A DNA stretch of 64,000 nt from JBDHWG01 sp046328525 (GTDB lineage Bacteria > Chloroflexota > Anaerolineae > Epilineales > JAHCIE01), in the NCBI GenBank assembly GCA_046328525.1, contig JAXLWK010000004.1:310001-374000 (forward strand), given 5' to 3'. Shown here in pieces: positions 1-8,544 of this stretch. The position numbers and the translations under genes are program-made. The number at the start of each line of letters is the position of its first letter. Position 1 is the stretch's first letter. The notes under the pieces are model-generated. The model was not told the DNA's origin, made no database searches, and saw only the letters and a list, made by a program, of their open reading frames with translations.

Positions 1-1008
1 GGCTGGGCGGGGCGTGTCCTGGATCGCGCGGACAATATCGCGTTCCAACCGCTGTTGGATCTCGTCAAGCTCTTCCTGCGTCTTGGCGCGCGCCGAGGCC
101 AGAGGAACTGTCAGGTCGGGAAGCAGGCGGTCGGCCAGGGTAAGATAATCGATCACGAGGGAGAGCAGGATGGGCCGCCCGCCCGTGTAGATATAGATCA
201 CCCGGCGGATCTCATCGGGGATGCGCTCGATCTGCTCCGCGACCCTGGTCTGCCTGTTCTCACGCGCGACGAGGGCCGCTTCTCGAAAGTAGGAGACGCT
301 GTCCTCCTCGGACAGTGGGCCAAGCGGCTTCTTGCGCAATCGGCTCCCAAGCGCCTCTTCCAGATCCTGGCGGAGACGGGCTGGCTTCGGCCGGCCGGCC
401 AGGAGGACCACAGTATTCTCGACGTGGGGCAGAAAACGACGAATGAGCCAGTCGCGGGCGCCCACACCTTCTTCCTCGAGGTGGAGCATTTGCTGGACTT
501 GGTCAGGCTCATAGAGCAAGACCTCGGCGGTGTCGATGGCGAGCACAATCCGTCGCTTCTCCGACAATTGCTTGAAGTCAACAAGGAAGGCCTCTTCCAC
601 ACGCTGCCGCTGCTGCTCAATGTCAGAGGGCTGAGCCAGGTATACCTTGAGTTGTTCGAGACGGTCGCGTTCCTTGCGGTAACCCTGAAAGTAGTCCATC
701 CCGGGGCGAAGCTCGGCGCGAATAGCGCGCATCACCCCCTCGGAGCTATGCGTTTCACTGTGGAAGAGGTCGACCGGCTCGGTCACTGTCACGATATCGG
801 GATTGTGCCAGACGCCCTCCTCGCAGAGATTCCGCAAGACCTCCTGGAGGAGGACCGTCTTGCCCATCCCGCCCGGGCCGGTGATATAGAAGACATGGCT
901 GCGGGGGGAATCATCAATGGCTGCCTTCACCTCGTCCAGCAACGAGGCGCGATCAACCAAACGTGTCTTTAGAACACCCGCATACTCTGCGCCGATGGTC
1001 TGGCTCAC
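1..1008 (-). CDS. P-loop NTPase A (AAA_16/STAND-like), C-terminus outside the window
   Basis: An open frame of 336 codons runs off the left edge. The GTG start at 1008 is chosen because an AGGAGG box lies just upstream and overlaps the stop codon of gene B, leaving a 9-base gap and suggesting coupled translation. Residues 44-51 read GPGGMGKT, an intact Walker A. A hydrophobic strand IVLAIDTAEVL follows as a Walker B candidate, and VVLLAGRPKPARL resembles a sensor strand. The order of motifs fits AAA_16 or STAND-type signal-transduction ATPases. Gene B has the same AGR sensor pattern, so A and B are probably paralogues. It is the last visible member of the five-gene NTPase cluster. The function is unknown, and no effector domain is visible in the part seen. 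Confidence 0.8.
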   Translation of the reverse strand, partial: MSQTIGAEYAGVLKTRLVDRASLLDEVKAAIDDSPRSHVFYITGPGGMGKTVLLQEVLRNLCEEGVWHNPDIVTVTEPVDLFHSETHSSEGVMRAIRAELRPGMDYFQGYRKERDRLEQLKVYLAQPSDIEQQRQRVEEAFLVDFKQLSEKRRIVLAIDTAEVLLYEPDQVQQMLHLEEEGVGARDWLIRRFLPHVENTVVLLAGRPKPARLRQDLEEALGSRLRKKPLGPLSEEDSVSYFREAALVARENRQTRVAEQIERIPDEIRRVIYIYTGGRPILLSLVIDYLTLADRLLPDLTVPLASARAKTQEELDEIQQRLERDIVRAIQDTPRPA

Positions 1009-1017
1009 CGTGTCCTC

Positions 1018-2274
1018 CTAGTTTGCAGGCGGCTGACAAGTCTCGGGATTGATCCCAACCTGAGTGAGGCAGGCTGCGTGATACTCTAGCTCGGCCCGCC
1101 AGAGCGCGGCGCGACGCGGGAAGCGATTCACCCAATCGGCGTACAGATGATGCGCCGCGCAGTGCAACTGCTGCCATAGCACCGGCTGGTCGGTTTTGAG
1201 ATAGCTCTCTAGGACGGGCCGGACGGCTTCGTCTACCACATACCCACCGCGCTCGTTGTTCCACCCGACAAGTTTCGTGTCGATCAGAAGGCGAAGACGA
1301 CGTGCGGGGTCAGGGGGGGGATCGTTCGAAAGAGATGCCTGGGCTGCGTAGGCATTCATCATGCAGCCCAGGCGGTCTTCTTCGAAACTCCGCAGAATAC
1401 AAACTGCTTCGATATCCTGGCGGATGTCGAGCGGCACGCCGTGCAGGAGCTCGCTGGCGACCGACGCCATGCTGCCGCCACCCGCCAGCAACAGATTGCC
1501 CAATGGGTAGCCCAGGCTGGCGGCCTGGACGGCGGCCGGGCTCTGTGTGACGACATAATTATGGTTGGCGAGCTGCTCAAGCTGTTGCGCCGTCGCCGTC
1601 GGCGTGAACGAGGGCAGGTTATCGTCGTCAACATAGAAGCGCAACTCCGGGGCGATGCTGCGCGGGGCCTGGCCCCGGCCGGCCATGACGATAACGACCC
1701 TAGGCTGAACGGCCAGGGGGGCAAGAAGACGATCCTCTAGCTCATAGTAGAATGCCGACGGACACTCAAACACGTGATCGAGCAGCACCAACAGGACGTG
1801 TGTTGCGAGCAGTGTGTCCAGGGTTTGCAGTAACAGCGTGCTCCATTCATCGCTGCGGCTGCTCATGTTGGCGTGAGAGGGTGTTGGCAGTTTGGACCAT
1901 CCCGCGCACTGCTGTTGAATGCCGACGACAATTTGTCTAATGGCGTCGTCGAGAGCGAGGTTGTGAAAAAGTCTGAGATCAACGTAGAGGGCGTGGACAA
2001 AAAGTGAGGTAGCGGACGGCGGCGAACCCTGGGCAAGATACTCGCCAAGGACATGATGCGGCGCGTCCGGCGGCTGAATTGCCGCATCGGCCAGGTGCTG
2101 AAGGAGCCAGGTCTTGCCTACGCCATGCGGACCCCGAAACACGAGTGTTCGGCGGTCAATCTGTCGGCCTTGGCGCAACTCGCTGACCTTGGCGACAACA
2201 CGATCGCGTGCCTGCTCCCGATTCACGAATAGTTCGGGACGATAGTCAAGGGGCAGTGAAGGTGGCTGTTGCAT
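1018..2274 (-). CDS. P-loop NTPase B (AAA_16/STAND-like)
   Basis: This is a 418-residue protein if it starts at MQQPPS. An upstream start at 2328 is possible but adds residues unlike a domain, and a GGAGG box lies 13 bases before the chosen ATG. Residues 48-55 are GPHGVGKT, a complete Walker A. LLVLLDHVF is the Walker B candidate, and VVIVMAGRGQ is a sensor-like strand shared with gene A. The C-terminal third is probably helical with no recognised domain. It lies between genes C and A on the same strand and is separated from C by a hairpin at 2330-2362, so it may be expressed at a different level. The role is unknown; ATP-dependent signalling is inferred only from the fold. Confidence 0.8.
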   Translation of the reverse strand: MQQPPSLPLDYRPELFVNREQARDRVVAKVSELRQGRQIDRRTLVFRGPHGVGKTWLLQHLADAAIQPPDAPHHVLGEYLAQGSPPSATSLFVHALYVDLRLFHNLALDDAIRQIVVGIQQQCAGWSKLPTPSHANMSSRSDEWSTLLLQTLDTLLATHVLLVLLDHVFECPSAFYYELEDRLLAPLAVQPRVVIVMAGRGQAPRSIAPELRFYVDDDNLPSFTPTATAQQLEQLANHNYVVTQSPAAVQAASLGYPLGNLLLAGGGSMASVASELLHGVPLDIRQDIEAVCILRSFEEDRLGCMMNAYAAQASLSNDPPPDPARRLRLLIDTKLVGWNNERGGYVVDEAVRPVLESYLKTDQPVLWQQLHCAAHHLYADWVNRFPRRAALWRAELEYHAACLTQVGINPETCQPPAN

Positions 2275-2329
2275 AACGCCCGTCTCGCCTCCAGTGTACG
2301 CTACTGTCGGCCGGAGGAAGCAGAACACA

Positions 2330-2362
2330 AAGCACCGATCATCTCCCGTGCGATCGGTGCTT
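2330..2362 (-). terminator. hairpin between NTPase genes C and B
   Basis: An 11-bp perfect stem pairs AAGCACCGATC at 2330-2340 with its complement at 2352-2362. On the minus strand it is followed by a T-rich run (TTTGTGTTCT). It lies after the stop of gene C and before the start of gene B, so it could act as a weak intrinsic terminator or attenuator inside the cluster. Confidence 0.45.
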
Positions 2363-2414
2363 GTTCAGGTTCAAGCGGATTAGCTCCCGCTGCCGAGGCA
2401 TCATGTAGGCGTCA

Positions 2415-3599
2415 TCATGTGGATGCAGCGCGGCGCGAGTTCACCCGGTACTGCTTCAGGCCTATAGCGACGTCGTTGGGTGTCAGCTTGCCCGTTGGGC
2501 CTGTACGCCCCACATGAGCAAACAGAATCTGTTCCACAGCTGCCAGCACATCGCGCGGAGAGGTAAGCCCGGCGTCGGTCAGGTCTTGGTCCAGTCTGTC
2601 CAACTCCGGCGTGCCTAGCATGTTAACACTGGCCGGCGCCATGCCCCACGCCGCTTCCATTCTGCGGTTCAGGAGCTCTCGCGTGTCCTCCGGCTTCCAG
2701 TCTATCTTATCAAAATAGGCTAGACTTGTCAAATGTGGATATGAAGCTCGAATGGGTGATTGCAGGTCCGCCGGCAAAAACGCTTTGAGGAACAGCTTTT
2801 CCCGACTCCATTCCACTGCGCTCTGGAGAAGGGGCGCTAAGACCGCCAGGGCTTCGGTCGGCGAAGTCAGTGTCTCAGGATAGCCATCCACGCCGTCCAG
2901 CAACAGATAGACGGCTTCGAACTTGAGGACCTGGAAGAGCGCCTCTAGCCACGTGGCGAGCCGCTGCATGGGCGATGTGGGGGCCTGGAGCGTGAGGGTC
3001 TCGCAAAGCGCGTCGCCGAACTCCCGGAGCGTGTCGCTGTCCGGAGCATTCGGCCAGTTGGCGGTCGGGTCATACAACCTGGCCGTCTCACGCAGGTCGG
3101 CGGGTGTTTCGAGCTGTGCGAGCAGGTGGGGCAACGGCATGGGCAAATCGGCCTCAAGCAGCGAGTGGATGAGGCGCTGCCCGGCGGCATCGAGCGTGAG
3201 GAATTCATGGGGGCGGTACGCCAGCCGCAAGAGAAGCTCGAATGCGGCTGCGCGCAGGATGGCGCGCACGTGCGCCTGGCGCAGCGGCTCGCCGTGCCGG
3301 GCCACGACATCTTGCGGCAGGACATAGACAATCGGGAAGAGGCGGCGGCCATTCTCGCCGACGCGGCATGCGCGCGCAAGACGGACACGCAAAGCCGACT
3401 TACCTCCGCCAGCGGGCGCGAAGCTGAACGATACGCTATCGTTGTAGATCTCCTGGAAAGCCTTCGCGTTGATGAGATACTCGTGCAGGTGGTTGTCCTC
3501 ACCGGCATTGAGAGCACGAAAGGGGTCATACTGAAGGCCCAGCGAGCGAAGCCACTCGTCAACTTGCTCCTGCGGCGCGACAGTAGACATCTCGGACAT
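2415..3599 (-). CDS. P-loop NTPase C, the member with an intact Walker A
   Basis: This is a 394-residue protein when started at MSEMSTV. The frame is open back to 3746, but those 49 residues are low-complexity and have no ribosome site. Residues 61-68 (APAGGGKS) form a complete Walker A, and VYLLLDGVD is a good Walker B. Before the P-loop is YDPFRALNAGEDNHLHEYLI. After Walker B comes a strand with LFLKAFLP, then W-x2-ED-x4-LLNRR near the C-terminus. Genes D and E show the same order (an N-PF or Y-x-P entry, P-loop, FLP-type strand, W-x3-L-x2-R segment), so the three look like paralogues. C is the only one of the three with the catalytic lysine (K67). The family is not recognised. Confidence 0.8.
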   Translation of the reverse strand: MSEMSTVAPQEQVDEWLRSLGLQYDPFRALNAGEDNHLHEYLINAKAFQEIYNDSVSFSFAPAGGGKSALRVRLARACRVGENGRRLFPIVYVLPQDVVARHGEPLRQAHVRAILRAAAFELLLRLAYRPHEFLTLDAAGQRLIHSLLEADLPMPLPHLLAQLETPADLRETARLYDPTANWPNAPDSDTLREFGDALCETLTLQAPTSPMQRLATWLEALFQVLKFEAVYLLLDGVDGYPETLTSPTEALAVLAPLLQSAVEWSREKLFLKAFLPADLQSPIRASYPHLTSLAYFDKIDWKPEDTRELLNRRMEAAWGMAPASVNMLGTPELDRLDQDLTDAGLTSPRDVLAAVEQILFAHVGRTGPTGKLTPNDVAIGLKQYRVNSRRAAST

Positions 3600-3929
3600 C
3601 GCTTTCCATCCGTGGCGCTTCTGGTCGCCCGCCCCTCCACCTCCGCTAACCAGTTCGGCGGCCACCCCGCTCGTCAAAAGAGACATAACGCCAGGCGCGA
3701 ACAAGCATGGCGAAACGGACGCGGCGGAATGCATAAATCTGGTCATAGGGAGAACGTCGCAGAAGCGGGCTAAACGGCGCTATGCTTCTTGCCGGCAAAT
3801 AAGTACTGTCAAGACGACAGCACAGGGATACACCAATCGTTCCAACAAGAGGCTTGACATACTAACTATAGACGATACAGGAGCCGGTGCACACGCATCC
3901 ATCTTGCGGTATTCTCACACGAATCTCAC
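3600..3929. other. gap between NTPase genes D and C
   Basis: About 330 bases hold no convincing gene. A TTGACA hexamer appears on the minus strand near 3812 and another on the plus strand near 3852, but neither has a well-spaced good -10 box. The base composition is AT-richer than the flanks. It may hold a secondary promoter for genes C to A. Confidence 0.3.
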
Positions 3930-5330
3930 TTACCAGGCGTTATCCAGCCGGACGCCCTTGTTTTTGACCGTGATGACCAGGGTGTGATGCTTCGGGTCCG
4001 GCTCGATCTCCCCGCGTAGACGCCAGATGGCCGTATCCAATGTGCCGGCATAATCAATTCGCCGCGCGTCTGGTTCAGGCTGCCCGTCCGGGTAGGCTTC
4101 GAGGTAGACGCGGTAGAGGTCACGGTATGGGCATAGCGTGCCGCGATGCTGGTAGAGGTGCCGCAGGAGGGCCTCCGTGCCGGTGGGAAGGCTGCGAATC
4201 TCACGCGCGCCGACCGTCACCTGACCGGTTTGCGCGTCGAAAAACAGCCGGGGCGCGTGGCGCTTTTGAAGGTCGTGGTATGCTTTCTTTGTCAATGGGC
4301 GGCGCGCCCCAGAGGCTGTGGACAACTTGAGGAACGCGGCGAACAGGGGCCGCGCGAACTGAAGCCAGCCCCGCGGCGACGCTCCACCGCAGCGCGCCAG
4401 CCACGTGACCAGATCGGCGTCCTCGCATAGATCAGTGAGCTGAAATTGCGAATCACCGACCGCTGATGACACGCGCTGCTCAACGATGCTTTGCAGCGTG
4501 GCCGCATCCCATTGCTGGGCCAGCGAATAGGCCTCTACCCGCTGGCGGGCGATACTACCGGCGGACCAGAGGGGCGACTCCAACTCGTCGGGCAGGAGCA
4601 TCTTATATGCAAAGCGCGGATGCTCAAACAATGTCAGGCTCGACAGGAAGGCGTGGAGTGTGACCACGGCGTGCTCAGAGTCGGCGGCAACCCACGGGGC
4701 GACATCCGTCAGCATGACCCAGATGCCCTCTAGCCCCACCTTTTGCAGCGCCCGGATCAGCTCGCCGATGAGCAGCGGCGGCGGGGTATTGGGCGGCAGC
4801 ACATCGGGCGCTGTTCCAGTGCTGATGGCGTGCAGGACCTCAAGTCCGGCCGGGACGAGATCCTCAGCCAGCGAGTCCAGGTAATGCGGGAGATTGCGCA
4901 GCAGGTAGCGCTGGATGAACCACGTTAGGCTGCTCCGCGCCCAGGTCGGTGCGGTCTGCCAGTTGGCCGGATAGCGCCCGAGATGCTCGACGAGGGCTTC
5001 CGCTAGCCCGCTCGATATATGGCGGAGTTGTTCCTCTACCAGGGCTGTGCCCGAAAGCCCCTGCGTGGCAAGCAAGGTGAGCGGCCAACGAGCCAGGAGG
5101 AGTCGCGGTGTGTGATCTGGACGGCAGGCCTGGCGTTCGATCGCCATCTGGAGGGCTGTAAGCCCCGACCCTGAGCCACCAAAGACAATCACGGAGCGCC
5201 AGCCGGCCATAAACGGGAATGCCGGCGGCGGCACGTAGCACTGCGCCAGCCACGGCTCATCCTCGGCGCGCAGACTGTCGAAGGCAGCCAACCCCAGGGA
5301 AAGGACGTCACCCGTCGCCGATGATAGCAT
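3930..5330 (-). CDS. degenerate P-loop NTPase D with C-terminal winged helix
   Basis: This 466-residue protein starts 2 bases after the stop of gene E, so translation is probably coupled. Residues 51-58 read GGSGSGLT, a P-loop in which leucine (L57) replaces the catalytic lysine. GIWVMLTDV stands where C has its Walker B, and YKMLLP matches the FLP strand of C. The last hundred residues, from about LFFDAQTGQVTVGAREI to the end, contain TGTEALLRHLYQHRG and a final strand pair typical of the OmpR/PhoB DNA-binding winged helix. The likely picture is a nucleotide-binding-impaired subunit that binds DNA. No receiver domain is present. A role in controlling its own operon is inference. Confidence 0.8.
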   Translation of the reverse strand: MLSSATGDVLSLGLAAFDSLRAEDEPWLAQCYVPPPAFPFMAGWRSVIVFGGSGSGLTALQMAIERQACRPDHTPRLLLARWPLTLLATQGLSGTALVEEQLRHISSGLAEALVEHLGRYPANWQTAPTWARSSLTWFIQRYLLRNLPHYLDSLAEDLVPAGLEVLHAISTGTAPDVLPPNTPPPLLIGELIRALQKVGLEGIWVMLTDVAPWVAADSEHAVVTLHAFLSSLTLFEHPRFAYKMLLPDELESPLWSAGSIARQRVEAYSLAQQWDAATLQSIVEQRVSSAVGDSQFQLTDLCEDADLVTWLARCGGASPRGWLQFARPLFAAFLKLSTASGARRPLTKKAYHDLQKRHAPRLFFDAQTGQVTVGAREIRSLPTGTEALLRHLYQHRGTLCPYRDLYRVYLEAYPDGQPEPDARRIDYAGTLDTAIWRLRGEIEPDPKHHTLVITVKNKGVRLDNAW

Positions 5331-5332
5331 CC

Positions 5333-8161
5333 TCAGTGCACTCCCCTCGTCAATGCCTCATCCAGGTCTTCTGAGGCGAGGCGATTGCCTGTCGTGGACT
5401 GCGGGTCTGCTTGCCGCCTTCGTACGTAGGCACTTAGCAGGGCATTGCCCAGGCGGATAAGGCGTCGGGGCGGGTCATTCGCTTGCATCGCCGCGTCAAT
5501 AAGCCGGGCATCCGGATGAGGCTCTGCACTTGTCTGGAATAGCTGACGGAAGTGAACCTCTTGCCCGGCCGCCGCTTCGATCCGCGCCTTGAGCATGCCC
5601 TGGAGGTCTTCTTTTGTCCATCTCAACTGGACGACGGTACATGCGGGGATGTCTGAAGGTGGCTCAGTCTTGATCGGCATGAAGATTTTGAGATAGACGC
5701 TGTGAACCGCCAAAGGTGTCATCAGGCGAAAAAGCGACTGGACAGCGGCCGATAGGTTGTCACTTGCATTTAGTGTTGAAGTCGGTAGGTCGGCCAGGGC
5801 ATACAGGCAGTCATAGCCGTAGGGCCTGGCGTGCGCCAGCAGCGCGAGCCACTCGCTCACATTGAGTTGCGACCGGTGCGGCGCTCGCACATGGAGGCGG
5901 CTCAACTCGGGGATAAGTTCTGTCTCCTCTTCTAGACCGGCCTGGTGCAGCGCGAAGATGACATGATCGAGAGAGTCCAGGTTCACCAGGAGCGCGTAAG
6001 CCAAGAGCTTCCTCTGCAGCTGCGGTAGCTGCAAGAATCCATTCGGCCTGACCGCCAGGAACTTGATAAGCCAGTCCGCGGTGGCTCTGGCCAGCGCCTG
6101 GAGCTGCGCTAGGTCTGCCTCACGCGCGGGGATGTCGAGCGGCGGCGTGTAGTAGACGGGAAAAGCGTGCGGCTCGCGCGGCTTCAAGAGGGGGTCGTCA
6201 CAACCAAAGGCGAGTGTCAGCGCAGCCGCCGTCCGGCCCGTCCCCGCCTTGCCCAGCACAAGCGCAGGACGCCGCCCGCGGCCAGCTTCGAATGGGGTCG
6301 GTACCACGTAACTGGGCAAGAGTGGGTCACGCTCAGCGACGTCCGGCCCAAACGGGTTGAACATTAGACCAAGATCACGAAGATATGGCACAACCCGCGC
6401 ATCTTCGTCGGGACGCTCGGCCGGCCACAATTGGAGCCAACGCGAGAATGGGGCGAGGTATGTGAAGGCGAAGAGCCTGTCTTCTTCAGATAAGTCAGTG
6501 TTGGCGCGCACTTGTCCCAGTACGGTTTGCAGTTCAGGTTGCCTCGCCAGAGCCTTGAAAGACGCCACATTCTCACCCGGCAATTCCAGCTGGTGTCGCA
6601 GCTCCTCTCGCCCCTCGGGCCGCCGGATCAGCTTAGCCAGCACTTGAGCAACGGGACGTCTGGCTGCGTCATCGTATTTGGAGAAAGTGCTGAACAGTGA
6701 AGCCATCAAGGCCACCAACCCGAGCTTCTCGACTTGCTGCCACCACAGATGCTGATCCTCTTGCCCACCGAGAAGCTTGAGAAGTCGCTCAAGGTCGAGG
6801 ACGTCGGGTGAGGCAGGCTGGAGCGTCTGCATCAGCTTGAGGTTGTCCTCCGCCGCGGCCATCTGACCGTCGTTGATCTGAGCGAGGATCGCGCGCGGCA
6901 TCTGCCGCTGCCACTCGGGCAGCGCGACGAGTCTGGCCCTGCCGTCTTCCAGGCGGCGGGTGGCGTCGCCTCCCCAGTGTTCTTGCTCTGCTCTCCGACG
7001 CAGCTCGTTCCATCGGTGGGTAGCCGTCACCGGGTCTGTGGGCGCGTCCTCCAGAACCGCGTCGATCTCCTGCTGAAGCGTTTGTTGGTCCTTCTCGTTC
7101 TTGTCAATCGCGCCGCGCACGTCGTCCAGGCGTTTGCGAAGCTCGGCATCTCCCAGGTCCGGCCTCGCGCTCTCTCGCAAGCTCTTCAGCTGTTGTCGCG
7201 CGCCAGCGGGATCCACGTGGCTGACCCGCTCGATTTCGTCCAGGTTAGCCATGTACACGGCTTTGCGGCGTGTATTGGCTTCCTCGCGCGCCTGCTGCGA
7301 CCATTGCCAGACAAAGCCGACGATGGCGATGCCCAGGGCGAGCAAGGGCGTGGTCGGGCCGAATGCCAGGTCTTTGAAATGGCGCCACCAGGATGCATAC
7401 ACATCCTCCAAAACGACCGGCAGTGTTGTGACCTCCGTGGCGCGTCCGTTGGGGTCGTACACATCCACCGCAATGGTCGTTGATGGGTAGGCGGTCGCGA
7501 CGAGAGCGCGGCGCAGATAGAGGTGGGCCGGCTGTGAGGGCTCGTCCAGGCGGAGGGAAATGTGGGGCGAAACGGGCGATCCCTCCTTGTCGGTAAAGAG
7601 CACACCCTCGTTGTTGGGTTGGAACGCGACGGTGTAGGAGACAGGCGCAGTCGCGGTCGGCGTCGTACCACTGTTCGCAGTGGCCGTCACGGCCGCCATG
7701 ACCGGCGGCCACATGTACACCGAGAGTGGTAGGCCAGGCTTGTCGGGCGCTTCGAGAGGAATGATGCCAGGGTAGACCACGGTCAGGCCCACGGTTTGCT
7801 TGTAAGCCGTGAAGTCGCCGTGCGCGAGATGTTGGTAGCGCTCAGTGCGGTCGGGCGCGCCGGCCTGGTAATAGAGCGCGACGACATAGAGGACAAGGGC
7901 GAGAAAGACGGAGATACCCCAGAACCATGAGGCAAACCTCGCGGGGATCAGAGTTATTCCCAAACCCATCGCCGCGAGAATAACGACGACGAACAGAGCA
8001 GCAAGTCGCGGCAGCCACGGGTTCAGCAGATTGAACAGGGTGAGGTCAAAGGCGACACGTAGTAACAGAACGATGAGCAATATGAGCACCATCGGCCGTA
8101 ACCATCTGCGGGCTGCCGCAGAGGCCGTTGATGTCGTTCCTGGCGCTTGTTTCTCGCCCAT
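5333..8161 (-). CDS. membrane-anchored degenerate NTPase E
   Basis: The protein has 942 residues. Three hydrophobic segments lie at about residues 20-95. They are followed by a beta-rich stretch to about 260 that may be extracytoplasmic, a fourth membrane segment (LLALGIAIVGFVWQW), a charged coiled-coil-like region to about 420, a helical linker, and an ATPase-like domain. There residues 637-644 are GKAGTGRT, with arginine R643 in the lysine place of Walker A. The domain is entered by MFNPFGPD, as in gene C (YDPF), and ends with the W-x3-L-x4-R segment. As the first gene of the cluster behind a strong promoter, it could place the complex at the membrane and sense something outside. The family is not recognised. 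Confidence 0.8.
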   Translation of the reverse strand: MGEKQAPGTTSTASAAARRWLRPMVLILLIVLLLRVAFDLTLFNLLNPWLPRLAALFVVVILAAMGLGITLIPARFASWFWGISVFLALVLYVVALYYQAGAPDRTERYQHLAHGDFTAYKQTVGLTVVYPGIIPLEAPDKPGLPLSVYMWPPVMAAVTATANSGTTPTATAPVSYTVAFQPNNEGVLFTDKEGSPVSPHISLRLDEPSQPAHLYLRRALVATAYPSTTIAVDVYDPNGRATEVTTLPVVLEDVYASWWRHFKDLAFGPTTPLLALGIAIVGFVWQWSQQAREEANTRRKAVYMANLDEIERVSHVDPAGARQQLKSLRESARPDLGDAELRKRLDDVRGAIDKNEKDQQTLQQEIDAVLEDAPTDPVTATHRWNELRRRAEQEHWGGDATRRLEDGRARLVALPEWQRQMPRAILAQINDGQMAAAEDNLKLMQTLQPASPDVLDLERLLKLLGGQEDQHLWWQQVEKLGLVALMASLFSTFSKYDDAARRPVAQVLAKLIRRPEGREELRHQLELPGENVASFKALARQPELQTVLGQVRANTDLSEEDRLFAFTYLAPFSRWLQLWPAERPDEDARVVPYLRDLGLMFNPFGPDVAERDPLLPSYVVPTPFEAGRGRRPALVLGKAGTGRTAAALTLAFGCDDPLLKPREPHAFPVYYTPPLDIPAREADLAQLQALARATADWLIKFLAVRPNGFLQLPQLQRKLLAYALLVNLDSLDHVIFALHQAGLEEETELIPELSRLHVRAPHRSQLNVSEWLALLAHARPYGYDCLYALADLPTSTLNASDNLSAAVQSLFRLMTPLAVHSVYLKIFMPIKTEPPSDIPACTVVQLRWTKEDLQGMLKARIEAAAGQEVHFRQLFQTSAEPHPDARLIDAAMQANDPPRRLIRLGNALLSAYVRRRQADPQSTTGNRLASEDLDEALTRGVH

Positions 8162-8232
8162 GGCATCTCGTGTCCAGTCTACCCGATCGCCTGTGCGTAT
8201 TCCTCCGACATAGTTCTACTCTATCCGCCTTA

Positions 8233-8261
8233 AAGATACCAAAAGGCAAGCAATATGTCAA
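8233..8261 (-). promoter_or_regulatory. sigma70 promoter of the NTPase cluster
   Basis: On the minus strand TTGACA (8256-8261) is separated by exactly 17 bases from TATCTT (8233-8238). Transcription would start near 8225, giving a leader of about 65 bases to the start of gene E. Confidence 0.65.
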
Positions 8262-8298
8262 CCAATGATCTCGGGGAATCATCCGCGCTCAGTGTTGG

Positions 8299-8541
8299 TT
8301 TACAATCAAGGCCTTTGGTCTGATCGACTACTTTTCGGGCCACCTGTTCTCTCAGGGCACGACGGCCCGCTTCACGGCCGAGACGTATTGTGCCTTCCTC
8401 ACGACGGTGCTGGCCCAGACCCAGCGGCCGATCATGCTGATCCATGATGGGGCGCGCTACCACACGGCGGCCGCGACGCGCGCGTTTATCGCTACTCATG
8501 CGGCGCGCTTGACGGTCTACCAGCTGCCGACGATGGCACGG
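8299..8541 (+). pseudogene. IS630-type transposase fragment
   Basis: The frame reads KAFGLIDYFSGHLFSQG and later MLIHDGARYHTAAATRAFI, the middle part of an IS630/Tc1-like DDE transposase including the second acidic residue (HDGARYH). The N-terminal helix-turn-helix, the first acidic residue and the final glutamate block are all missing. At about 8541 the frame passes straight into a different gene fragment, which marks a recombination junction. Confidence 0.7.
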
Positions 8542-8544
8542 CTG

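Noticed and set aside
55..972. 305-residue plus-strand open frame at the left edge
   Set aside because: The minus strand carries a P-loop, a Walker B candidate and a proper ribosome site in the same place; the plus frame is a GC-rich shadow.
3805..3880. A promoter in the gap between genes D and C
   Set aside because: TTGACA hexamers occur on both strands but without a -10 box at suitable distance; kept only as a note in the gap entry.
1..8290. NTPase cluster as part of a known phage-defence type such as Zorya, Gabija or BREX
   Set aside because: None of the hallmark partners (nuclease, helicase, MotAB, PglZ, methyltransferase) is in the cluster, and the membrane protein has four segments with its own ATPase-like domain.
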